From an uncultured bacterium (GTDB lineage: Bacteria > Patescibacteriota > Dojkabacteria > SC72): 43,410 nt of DNA. Of the stretch, positions 1 to 8,702 are shown one piece after another (the stretch's first letter is position 1; each line of letters starts with the position of its first letter). The notes under the pieces are model-generated. The model was not told the origin of the DNA and searched no databases. It saw only the letters and a program-made list of their open reading frames with translations. The DNA lies in contig CAIMEL010000015.1 of NCBI GenBank assembly GCA_903840015.1, positions 1 through 43,410 on the forward strand, in the 5' to 3' direction. A program made the position numbers and the translations under genes.

Positions 1-936
1 AGATACTAGGGTTTCGGTACAATCGGGAGCATAAGTCACAGATACCGATTCACATTCACTTCCTGGAAGGTCCTTAATCTGTTTCTTAGAGATATCTTTT
101 CCAATGTATTCCAAAATTTCTTTTGTCGACATCTGACGACTACAATTCGGGTCAGTATGACGAATTAAACCATCCGCTTCCCTTGTATATCCTTTAATAT
201 CTAATTTCGACTCACCCAACAAGTTAAGAAGTAATGTGTATACCTCATTCTCAACTACACTATTACTTGAACAAAGATAACTTATGATATCAGACCAATT
301 TCTTGCAGACATCAAATATGCAGAACTTGTGTTCAACCCAAATGGTAAGAGATATCTTGCTACATCAAATGTTCTAGATTTCAGTGCTGACACCTCCTGT
401 TGACTGTCGGAATTAATTTGGAAAGCTTTCTCCAAAGCCTCTCTCGTCGGTCGCATCATCTCTCGGTAATCACTCATTTGTTTCAGAATCACCCTTTCAT
501 AGCCTTTTCTAATTTCAGAATCTTCACAAATTTCTCTCGGGATCTTAACAAATTCTGGATTTTCGAAATCTTGGTATCTTGTAGACCTTTCCTGGCCAGA
601 AACTACAGATGTCATATAGAAAAGCTTCATAGCAACATACATCGGGATATTTTCAATACAAACAAAAAGATCTGCCATATCTCCAACAGACTTATGACCA
701 TAACCAGTGAAAATCTTTTCTAGACGCTCTGCTGCATCTGTGTTGTTTTTTACAATCTCATTCGCAATATCTATGATTGAATCTGCAGATCTACTGTATC
801 TAGCACCGAGGTACGCATTGATTGAAGGCTGTTTACGTTCTGAATTCTGTAAGAGAGTATGCACCTTTATCTTGTTCCAATTAGATTCAGAGACTAAGGA
901 TGCAATACTCAGATCTTTTCGAAAACTTAATTTCAT
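1..936 (-). CDS. ThyX-like (FAD-dependent thymidylate synthase family) protein, N-terminal part; 3' end truncated by the window
   Basis: Manual translation of the minus strand from ATG at 936 is open to position 1 (312 codons): MKLSFRKDLSIASLVSESNWNKIKVHTLLQNSERKQPSINAYLGARYSRSADSIID...GYGHKSVGDMADLFVCIENIPMYVAMKLFYMTSVVSGQERSTRYQDF...ARYLLPFGLNTSSAYLMSARNWSDIISYL... It has ThyX-like GHxS and SxRY elements. Absent from the supplied ORF track because no stop lies in the window. It begins 3 nt after the glyA stop. Confidence 0.75.
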   Translation of the reverse strand, partial: MKLSFRKDLSIASLVSESNWNKIKVHTLLQNSERKQPSINAYLGARYSRSADSIIDIANEIVKNNTDAAERLEKIFTGYGHKSVGDMADLFVCIENIPMYVAMKLFYMTSVVSGQERSTRYQDFENPEFVKIPREICEDSEIRKGYERVILKQMSDYREMMRPTREALEKAFQINSDSQQEVSALKSRTFDVARYLLPFGLNTSSAYLMSARNWSDIISYLCSSNSVVENEVYTLLLNLLGESKLDIKGYTREADGLIRHTDPNCSRQMSTKEILEYIGKDISKKQIKDLPGSECESVSVTYAPDCTETLVS

Positions 937-939
937 ATC

Positions 940-2178
940 CTACTTTTTAAATTTAATTCCTGGTATTGGGAAAGCTGACATAAGTTTTCTTACCTGTTCT
1001 TTGATTTCTGCCAATTTCGATTGATTATCCCTGTTCTTAACGGCCATATCTATATATTCAGCAATTTTGGACATATCAGCAATTCTCATTCCTCTTGTTG
1101 TTATGGCTGGGGTCCCTATACGTATTCCTGATGGATCCCACGGTTTGCGAGAATCATTAGGAATTGCATTTTTGTTCACAGTAATACCCACTGTTTCTAA
1201 CAAATCAGAAAGCTCCCCACCTGACAAACCACATGACTGAACAGCATCTAACAGGAAAAGATGATTATCCGTTCCTCCAGAGACAATGCTGTATCCTTTT
1301 GAGATTAATTCTTTTGACAGTTGTTGTGCATTTTCAACTACGGCTTTTGCATACTCTTTAAATTCTTTAGTATTAGCTTCTTTCAAAGCAATAGCTATTC
1401 CAGCAGTCGTATGATTGTGAGGACCTCCTTGCAGACCAGGAAAAACAGCTTTGTCTATTCGCTCGGCAAGCTCCTCCTTGCAGATGATTATGGCCCCCCT
1501 AGGGCCTCTCAGAGTCTTGTGGGTGGTAGTAGTAACAACATCTGCAATGTTAATTGGAGATGGGTAGATACCTGCAGCTATTAATCCTGCAACATGAGAG
1601 ATATCAGCTACTAGGTATGCTCCAACTTCGTTTGCAATATCTCGGAATTTATTCCAGTCTACTATTCTCGAATATGCAGAAAATCCAGCCCAAATTAATT
1701 TCGGTTGGTGCTTTTTCGCTATCTCCAAAACCTCTTCATAATCAATATATCCTTCAGAATTTACTCCATAACTAGCAGAGTTAAAGTACTTACCAGAGAT
1801 GGAGACCTTAAATCCATGTGTCAAATGACCACCAGCATCTAGAGCCATTCCAAGAGTATTATCCCCTGGATCTAACAGGGCTAAATGTACTGCCAAATTT
1901 GCAGGAGAACCTGAATATGGTTGTACATTTACATGCTCTGCCTTAAAAAGTTCTTTTGCATTCTTTATTGCTTCTCTCTCAACCTCATCAATATATTCAT
2001 TCCCTCCATAGTACCTTTTTCCTGGATATCCCTCTGAATATTTATTCGTAAGGATGGAACCCATCGCATTTAAAATATCCTCAGAGACATAATTCTCAGA
2101 GGCTATTAACTCTATGCCCTCTATTTGTCTCTTTGATTCTGCTTCTATTAAATCTTCAATAACTTTGTATTTATTCAT
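940..2178 (-). CDS. glyA: Serine hydroxymethyltransferase
   Basis: 412 aa; IELIASENYVS, SGSPANLAVH and PLP-lysine motif VVTTTTHKTLRGPRGA. Confidence 0.97.
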   Translation of the reverse strand: MNKYKVIEDLIEAESKRQIEGIELIASENYVSEDILNAMGSILTNKYSEGYPGKRYYGGNEYIDEVEREAIKNAKELFKAEHVNVQPYSGSPANLAVHLALLDPGDNTLGMALDAGGHLTHGFKVSISGKYFNSASYGVNSEGYIDYEEVLEIAKKHQPKLIWAGFSAYSRIVDWNKFRDIANEVGAYLVADISHVAGLIAAGIYPSPINIADVVTTTTHKTLRGPRGAIIICKEELAERIDKAVFPGLQGGPHNHTTAGIAIALKEANTKEFKEYAKAVVENAQQLSKELISKGYSIVSGGTDNHLFLLDAVQSCGLSGGELSDLLETVGITVNKNAIPNDSRKPWDPSGIRIGTPAITTRGMRIADMSKIAEYIDMAVKNRDNQSKLAEIKEQVRKLMSAFPIPGIKFKK

Positions 2179-3022
2179 TTTTGTAACAGTTCATCAAATT
2201 TAACATTAAACAGGCGATCGTCATTGGACCGACTCCACCAGGTACTGGAGTTATGTAAGATGGAATACCTTGAACATTGTCCCAATCCACATCTCCTACT
2301 AAAGCACCAGTTTCAGGGTGCCTATTGGAACCCACATCTATAACTACACAATCTTTCTTCAAGAACTCTGCCTTAACCAAAAGAGGTTTTCCCGTTGCAG
2401 AAACTAGGATGTCAGCAAGTTTAGAAATATTTTGAATATCAACTGTATGGGAATTACATAGAGTAACCGTAGCATTTTTCTCTAACATCATTGCTGCAAG
2501 AGGAGTTCCGACAATATTACTTGAGCCAAGGATTACAGCATTCTTTCCAAACAATTTAATATTGTATGATTCTAAGAGCTTCATTATTCCTAAAGGAGTT
2601 GCGGGAGGTATAGAGGATCGGTCTTTTTGAAATAGTTTTCCTAAATTCGTAGGTGTTAAACCATCTACATCTTTCTTTGGCAAGATTGATTCAAGAACAA
2701 GATTAGTATTGATATGGACAGGAAGTGGCAATTGAATCATGAAGCCATCAACTTCAGGATTCTTGTTAAGAGAATCAACAAGATTCACAACATCTAAAGT
2801 GTTTACATCTGCAGGAAGATGATGAATTTTACCTTCTATTCCAACCTGTCTTGCTGTCCTTTCCTTCATACCCACATACTTAACACTTCCATAATCGTCT
2901 CCCAGTAGAATCATATCAAGCTGGGGAATCCTTCTTCCTTGAGCTTTAATATCAGTAATCTCCTTAGATATACTATCTAGGATTTCCTGAGCTACACTTT
3001 TTCCATCTAATATTTCCATCAT
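2171..3022 (-). CDS. folD: Bifunctional methylenetetrahydrofolate dehydrogenase/cyclohydrolase
   Basis: 283 aa; YVGMKERTARQVGI, VDGFMIQLPLP, KDVDGLTPTNLG, PGGVGPMTIACL. Overlaps the glyA start by 8 nt. Confidence 0.97.
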   Translation of the reverse strand: MMEILDGKSVAQEILDSISKEITDIKAQGRRIPQLDMILLGDDYGSVKYVGMKERTARQVGIEGKIHHLPADVNTLDVVNLVDSLNKNPEVDGFMIQLPLPVHINTNLVLESILPKKDVDGLTPTNLGKLFQKDRSSIPPATPLGIMKLLESYNIKLFGKNAVILGSSNIVGTPLAAMMLEKNATVTLCNSHTVDIQNISKLADILVSATGKPLLVKAEFLKKDCVVIDVGSNRHPETGALVGDVDWDNVQGIPSYITPVPGGVGPMTIACLMLNLMNCYKNE

Positions 3023-3051
3023 GGGTATATTTTACAGGATATTTTCTTTTT

Positions 3052-4866
3052 TTAAGAGTCTTTTTGTAATTTACTCTCTTGATACAACCTTCCCTTTGAA
3101 GAGATGAGCTTATTCCACGGGCCTGCCTCTATGATTTTTCCGTTCTCAAAGCAGTAAACCCTGTCAAAACGATCCAAAAATTTTATACTCCTTGTTATAT
3201 ATATCAAGGATCTCTTCTCACCTAAGAAGTTAAACAAATCCTTAAGTATTCCATCAGCAGAGATATCATCTATGAAGGTGAAAGGCTCATCCATTATGAA
3301 AATATTTTTGTTTCGGTACATCATTCTAGCAATAGCCAACCTTTGCCAATACCCAGGAGATAGCTCTTTCCCTCCAGCAAATGTTTTTCCAAGAATACTT
3401 GCATCATCTACATGAACAATCTTTTTAAAATTATCCACTCCAGATATTTGAGAAACCTCTTTGTAGAGGTCGGAGTCGACATTTATCCTTTGCCCAGAGA
3501 TCACAATATTCTCTTTCAGACTGAAATGATAGTTGACGAAGTCCTGAAAAGCTACAGACAACTGCTTCTTCAATTCTCCCCTATCTAAATCTTTGGTAAG
3601 ATTACCACCCAAAAGGTACTCTCCACTATCAACAGGATACAATCCGGTTAAAATTTTAACTGTAGTACTTTTTCCAGATCCATCTCCTCCGAAGAATGCA
3701 ACTTTCTCTCCAGGATTGACTTCGATATTAAGATTTTTTAGAATCTTAGTCCCCGGATCGTCAGGATATGCGAATGAAAGATTTTTAAATTCTAACTTAG
3801 GAGTTTCCTTGGTTAATTTAATTTCACCATGATGGTGATCCCCAAAGCCTTCATACTCCATCAAATCAAAGAATTTATTGATATATCCGAGATTAACAGA
3901 AATAAGAGACAGGGAATTTAGGATATTGAAAACACTGTTGTAAGTAACATCAACATAGTCATACAAGGCCTTAAAACTACCAAAAGATATTCCTTTTACA
4001 ATTGAAAAAGAAAGGACATAGATAACATAGAGGAATTTTAGAATCTGACCAAAGATAGAGGTTGTAATTTTATCTTTGTAGAACGATGCCTGAGTTTGCA
4101 TGTATCCATGCACATACTCATCATATTCCATCAAATATTTTCTCTTTAAATGTGAATATATATTGTTTACTCGAAGTTCTAAGAAATTGGAAATTGTTAG
4201 AGAAAGATTTTGAATATAGTTAAGATATCGAATTTTTCCAATCCCTTTATCTAAATAGTCTCGGATTTCTTTTCTTCTGATGTGAACTGCAAAAATCTCT
4301 GGCAGCACTATTATTACAAGAAATAGTACAGACCATCCCATTGTATTAAATATTATGAAGATAGCACTAATCAATCGTATCGTATTACTTAAAATAATTG
4401 AGAAATTATCATATGACCAGATTATCCTTACAATTGAAAAAGCAGGAGAGTATGTCACCTTGTCTTGATACTCATCTTTTTCCACATCTTGAAGATTTGA
4501 AGTAGATACTTTTGAAATGATTAAATATTGAGTATCTTCCCAGACCTTTTCATATATCGCATTGTATATATACTCACGAATATTGTTGCAGATTGCCACA
4601 AGAATCCAAAGTACAAGTATGAGAACCAGATAGAAGAATGATTCGGTAACTAGATACTGAGATATATCAAATTCTTTCCAATTTAGAAGAATTTGCGTTG
4701 TTTCGTCTATGAACTTTCCTAAGACTGTAATTCCATATATTTCTGAAAATGTAGCAATTAAAAATAGGATATCTCTTACTACGGCCAATCCTGTATATTT
4801 TCCATATACAAATTTTAGAACTTTTCTTAATGTCGAGAATTTTTCTTTGAGGTTTGTTAGAATCAT
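3052..4866 (-). CDS. ABC-type half exporter (TM domain plus nucleotide-binding domain)
   Basis: 604 aa; N-terminal hydrophobic segments, Walker A GGDGSGKST, Walker B IFIMDEP, non-canonical signature LSPGYWQRLAIAR. Confidence 0.9.
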   Translation of the reverse strand: MILTNLKEKFSTLRKVLKFVYGKYTGLAVVRDILFLIATFSEIYGITVLGKFIDETTQILLNWKEFDISQYLVTESFFYLVLILVLWILVAICNNIREYIYNAIYEKVWEDTQYLIISKVSTSNLQDVEKDEYQDKVTYSPAFSIVRIIWSYDNFSIILSNTIRLISAIFIIFNTMGWSVLFLVIIVLPEIFAVHIRRKEIRDYLDKGIGKIRYLNYIQNLSLTISNFLELRVNNIYSHLKRKYLMEYDEYVHGYMQTQASFYKDKITTSIFGQILKFLYVIYVLSFSIVKGISFGSFKALYDYVDVTYNSVFNILNSLSLISVNLGYINKFFDLMEYEGFGDHHHGEIKLTKETPKLEFKNLSFAYPDDPGTKILKNLNIEVNPGEKVAFFGGDGSGKSTTVKILTGLYPVDSGEYLLGGNLTKDLDRGELKKQLSVAFQDFVNYHFSLKENIVISGQRINVDSDLYKEVSQISGVDNFKKIVHVDDASILGKTFAGGKELSPGYWQRLAIARMMYRNKNIFIMDEPFTFIDDISADGILKDLFNFLGEKRSLIYITRSIKFLDRFDRVYCFENGKIIEAGPWNKLISSKGRLYQESKLQKDS

Positions 4867-4900
4867 CTTGATATAATAACATGAGGAGAAGATATATTGA

Positions 4901-5380
4901 ATGAGGAATAATACTGTACTAGAAAATATGCTATATGAACTCTGGGAGAATCATTTTTGTGATGTTCCAAGAAAAAATCTCGTCGTTATTAAATTCGGCA
5001 AATATTCTAAGCGACAGCTTGGCAGTATTAAACTCGCCCATTCTGGAACTAGAATAAAAGGAATTATGAAAACTCGCAAAGAAGAATTTCTTTCTCAGGA
5101 CGAGAAAAGTATCTCTGTTATAACTTTAACTGGCTATTTTAGAAACGACTTACTTGTTCCTGATTATGTAGTTAATGCAACGATAGCACATGAACTCTGC
5201 CACTATACTCACGGTTTTAGTTCTCCACTTGAGAAATGTTTTCTTAATCCTCATCAAGGGAATGTCATAAAGAAAGAGTTGAGTAAGAGAGGATTACTTG
5301 AAGAGCAAGAAATGGCTGATAAATGGCTTAAGAAAAATTGGGTTAATGTGATTTTGATGTATAAAATTGGTTATAAATGA
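4901..5380 (+). CDS. SprT/WLM-like zinc metalloprotease-fold protein
   Basis: 159 aa; HELCHYTHG (HExxH) plus downstream NPHQGNVIKKELSKRGL, which resembles a third-ligand segment. Confidence 0.65.
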   Translation: MRNNTVLENMLYELWENHFCDVPRKNLVVIKFGKYSKRQLGSIKLAHSGTRIKGIMKTRKEEFLSQDEKSISVITLTGYFRNDLLVPDYVVNATIAHELCHYTHGFSSPLEKCFLNPHQGNVIKKELSKRGLLEEQEMADKWLKKNWVNVILMYKIGYK

Positions 5381-5391
5381 TATAATGTAGT

Positions 5392-6021
5392 ATGACAGAG
5401 CCAACAGAAGATATAGTAATACCACAACATTACTCATTAGAAGATAGATCTACTAATTATGAGAAGTTTTTTCTGGATGCATTTCTCCAAGAGAGAGACG
5501 AGAAATCTAAGAGAGTCTGTGAATATCTCCGTGAGAATCTAACGAAGGTTGAAACTACTGAAAACGGAGAACCTAAGGAAAAAACTGCTTCTCCAACTAA
5601 CACATCTGACGATACAGTCAGATTGATGCAGTTGAGATTACATCAATTATCTCCTGATACTGAAGAAGAAACACTGGAAGAGTTTGAGCATCAGAGATCA
5701 ATTACAATAGCGACTTTTAGAGTCTTAAACCGTCTACCCTCATTGTTCGAAGGTAAAGAACTTGGAATAAGTTTTGCTGATTTAATTCTTGATCTTAGGA
5801 TGAAATTAGATGGGCTATTTGCTTCCACGGAAAAGGAAATATATTGGAGATCTGTTGTATATGATAGAACCGGTTCTGTTTTGTATAAATCACGAGAGGA
5901 AATGGATAGAAGAAATGGATACCGATCAAACCCAGATGGAAAGGTATCTTTAGATGAAATGAATAGTTTGGTTCTACCAAGAGTTGTTAAAATCCTAGAG
6001 AACCTAAGTCAAACTCTTTAA
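5392..6021 (+). CDS. Hypothetical acidic/charged protein
   Basis: 209 aa complete ORF, ATG 5 nt after TGATATAAT; no family recognised. Confidence 0.7.
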   Translation: MTEPTEDIVIPQHYSLEDRSTNYEKFFLDAFLQERDEKSKRVCEYLRENLTKVETTENGEPKEKTASPTNTSDDTVRLMQLRLHQLSPDTEEETLEEFEHQRSITIATFRVLNRLPSLFEGKELGISFADLILDLRMKLDGLFASTEKEIYWRSVVYDRTGSVLYKSREEMDRRNGYRSNPDGKVSLDEMNSLVLPRVVKILENLSQTL

Positions 6022-6026
6022 ACAAG

Positions 6027-6049
6027 AAAGAGGGCCTTAAGCCCCCTTC
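6027..6049 (-). terminator. Rho-independent terminator downstream of groEL
   Basis: Minus strand GAAGGGGGC-TTAAG-GCCCTCTTT stem with two G-U pairs, followed by C-TTGTTT. Confidence 0.6.
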
Positions 6050-6074
6050 TCTAATCACATCTTCTTCATACAGA

Positions 6075-7703
6075 TTACATCATACCTGGCATTCCACCCA
6101 TTTCACTTCCCATAGGAGCTTTACTATCTTTCTCCTCAGGTAACTCGGCAACTACAGCTTCTGTTGTCACCAACATTGATCCTACGGAAACAGCATTGGT
6201 TAGAGCCAATCTAGTAACTTTCACAGGATCAATAATACCAGCTTCTATCATATCTACATATTCACCTGTCTTTGCATTGAATCCTGTATTACCCTTACAA
6301 TTAGCAGCAACAACCGCACCATCCTCACCAGCATTTTCAGCAATCTGCTTTAGTGGCTCGCTTAGAATATTTCTCAATATCTCTATACCCAACTGTTCAT
6401 CACTATCATCCAATTTAACTTTCTTGAGAACTTCTTTTGCATTGTGAAGTGCTAATCCACCACCAGCTACAACACCTTCTTCAATTGCTGCCCTTGTAGC
6501 ATTGATTGCATCCTCTATTCTCATCTTCTTTTCCTTAGCTTCAACCTCAGATGCAGCACCAACCTTTATGACAGCGACACCACCAGAGATCTTTGCCAAA
6601 CGCTCTTGCAACTTCTCTTTATCATAATCCGAAGATGTGCTTTCAATTTGAGCCCTAATTTCCTTAACTCTATTTTCTATCTCTCTCTTATCTCCTTTAC
6701 CTTCAACTATGATTGTTTTCTCCTTGTTAACTATAACTTTCTTAGCAGAACCCAAATCAGTAAGTTGAACTGAATCTAATGTTTTGCCAACTTCTTCAGA
6801 GATATACTCTGCACCAGTCATCACAGAAAGATCTCTTAGCATCTCTTTCTTCCTATCTCCAAACCCAGGAGCCTTCACTGCAACAACATCTAGAGTTCCT
6901 CTAAGTTTATTCACTACCAATGTTGCCAATGCTTGATTCTCGATATCATCAGCAATGATGACTAGTGGTCTGTCAGCAGCTCCTAGGACTTTTTCAGCTA
7001 TTGCTTGAATATCCTGTAAGTTAGATAGTTTTTTATCAGTAATGAAAACATATGGATTATCCATAACTGTTTCCAAAGTTTCAGCATTATTTACAAAATA
7101 TGCACTAACATACCCATTATCAAATTCCATTCCCTCAGTGTACTCAACTTCATCTTTAAAACCTTTTGCTTCTTCGACTGTAATAACGCCATCTTTTCCA
7201 ACTTTTTCGAAGACACCACCAATCATATCTCCTAGTTCTTTATCGTTATTCGCAGAAATAGTGGAGACTTGAGAAATCTCTTCTTTACTTGTAATCTTCT
7301 TTGCTGTCTTTTCTAGCTCATTCACTATCATCTCCGTACCTCTATCTAACCCTCTTTTCAAAGAGATTGGGTTTGATCCTGCAGCAACATTTTTGAAACC
7401 TGCAGATGCTATAGCCTGAGCAAGAACAGTCACTGTTGTTGTACCATCTCCTGCGACATCATTTACCTTGTTGGCAGCCTCCTTAATCATCTCTACTCCA
7501 ACATTCTTAAAAGGATCCTTATCCTCTATTTCCTTCGCAACAGTTACACCATCTTTGGTAACAACTTGAGAACCGAAGCTTTTCGCTATTGCAATGTTTC
7601 TACCTTTAGGTCCAAGTGTAACTTTTACAGCATTGGCTATTGTATCTACACCAGCTTTGAGAGCCTTTCTAGCATCTTCGTTGTATATTATTGATTTTGA
7701 CAT
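6075..7703 (-). CDS. groEL: Chaperonin GroEL (60 kDa)
   Basis: 542 aa; [29 protein letters not shown]-terminal GGMPGMM. Confidence 0.99.
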   Translation of the reverse strand: MSKSIIYNEDARKALKAGVDTIANAVKVTLGPKGRNIAIAKSFGSQVVTKDGVTVAKEIEDKDPFKNVGVEMIKEAANKVNDVAGDGTTTVTVLAQAIASAGFKNVAAGSNPISLKRGLDRGTEMIVNELEKTAKKITSKEEISQVSTISANNDKELGDMIGGVFEKVGKDGVITVEEAKGFKDEVEYTEGMEFDNGYVSAYFVNNAETLETVMDNPYVFITDKKLSNLQDIQAIAEKVLGAADRPLVIIADDIENQALATLVVNKLRGTLDVVAVKAPGFGDRKKEMLRDLSVMTGAEYISEEVGKTLDSVQLTDLGSAKKVIVNKEKTIIVEGKGDKREIENRVKEIRAQIESTSSDYDKEKLQERLAKISGGVAVIKVGAASEVEAKEKKMRIEDAINATRAAIEEGVVAGGGLALHNAKEVLKKVKLDDSDEQLGIEILRNILSEPLKQIAENAGEDGAVVAANCKGNTGFNAKTGEYVDMIEAGIIDPVKVTRLALTNAVSVGSMLVTTEAVVAELPEEKDSKAPMGSEMGGMPGMM

Positions 7704-7727
7704 AGTAGTTAGATGTAATAATTTAAG

Positions 7728-8027
7728 TTACTTGATAATGGCTAGAATATCTTCGGTATCTAACAAAAGATATCTTTCATTTTCGATCTCAATCTCTTCT
7801 GGAGAATACTTTTTGAAATATACTCTGTCTCCGACTGCAACATCAAAGGACACTTCTTTACCTTTGGATTTTCCCTTACCAAGCTTAACAATGACACCAG
7901 TCTCTGGTTTCTTGTCATCATTGGAGGAAGGAGGAAGAACTAATCCACCTGCCGTCTTTTCTTCAACCTCATCTGGTTGAATCAACACTCTGTTACCTAT
8001 TGGTTGGATTTGCGGATTTTTTGACAT
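7728..8027 (-). CDS. groES: Co-chaperonin GroES
   Basis: 99 aa; PIGNRVLIQPDEVEEKTAGGLVLP, VGDRVYFKKYS. Confidence 0.98.
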   Translation of the reverse strand: MSKNPQIQPIGNRVLIQPDEVEEKTAGGLVLPPSSNDDKKPETGVIVKLGKGKSKGKEVSFDVAVGDRVYFKKYSPEEIEIENERYLLLDTEDILAIIK

Positions 8028-8033
8028 ATATTT

Positions 8034-8060
8034 TTAGCAGATTAATTTAATGATTGCTAG
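8034..8060 (-). promoter_or_regulatory. CIRCE-like HrcA operator upstream of groES
   Basis: Plus strand TTAGCAGAT-TAATTTAAT-GATTGCTAG: 9-N9-9 geometry of CIRCE (TTAGCACTC-N9-GAGTGCTAA), with outer arms conserved apart from the terminal base. Confidence 0.8.
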
Positions 8061-8063
8061 AGA

Positions 8064-8092
8064 ATTGTATCATATGGAATAGGGATGTTCAA
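8064..8092 (-). promoter_or_regulatory. Sigma70-type promoter for groES-groEL
   Basis: Minus strand TTGAAC-17 nt-TACAAT; the predicted start falls in the CIRCE-like element. Confidence 0.75.
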
Positions 8093-8105
8093 GAAAATGA
8101 GGGAG

Positions 8106-8702
8106 CTAAATAGTACCCTTTACAACAACATTTTCTTTCATTAGCTCAATATTAATAATGGTTCTTCCAAGAAAAGAGTTTTCATTCATCAAAACTACTC
8201 CATCACTTATACCCATATTAATATCAGAGATTATCTTCTCAACAAACAATTGAGGTATTTTTAATCCTCCCAGAAGTATTTCATCAACATAGAGTTCTGC
8301 AGTTTCTCTCTTTTCTTTAACTACATTCAAACCGATCCATGGAATATTTATAAATCCAAGCTTGGTATTAAAATATACCTTCCAATGGGAATCGTTAGGT
8401 TCTAGACATATACCTTGTAACTTCAGATTGCCAGATAATACAATGTTTTCATTCATTAATTGTAAAATTTCCTCAGGAGTAAAAGAAACAAAATCACTCT
8501 TTTCAAATGAAAGCACAAAAGCTTTTACTTTCTCTTCAATACTGTAATCTTCATCTTCAATATCTTCGGAACAAATTACACTATCATTCTGTTCAATATA
8601 CTCATTCCTCCAAATAAAATAGTTGTATACAACAAAAGCAAGAGAGAACAAAATTGTTACAGATACGAAGAGGAAGATTGTTATGAATGTTTTCTTAAGC
8701 AT
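8106..8702 (-). CDS. Hypothetical single-pass membrane-anchored protein
   Basis: 198 aa; N-terminal TM (FITIFLFVSVTILFSLAFVVYNYF); overlaps the end of murJ by 8 nt. Confidence 0.7.
   Translation of the reverse strand: MLKKTFITIFLFVSVTILFSLAFVVYNYFIWRNEYIEQNDSVICSEDIEDEDYSIEEKVKAFVLSFEKSDFVSFTPEEILQLMNENIVLSGNLKLQGICLEPNDSHWKVYFNTKLGFINIPWIGLNVVKEKRETAELYVDEILLGGLKIPQLFVEKIISDINMGISDGVVLMNENSFLGRTIINIELMKENVVVKGTI

Noticed and set aside
400-1024. Plus-strand ORFs 400-723 and 707-1024
   Set aside because: Antisense to the ThyX-like reading frame on the minus strand, which has clear homology features.
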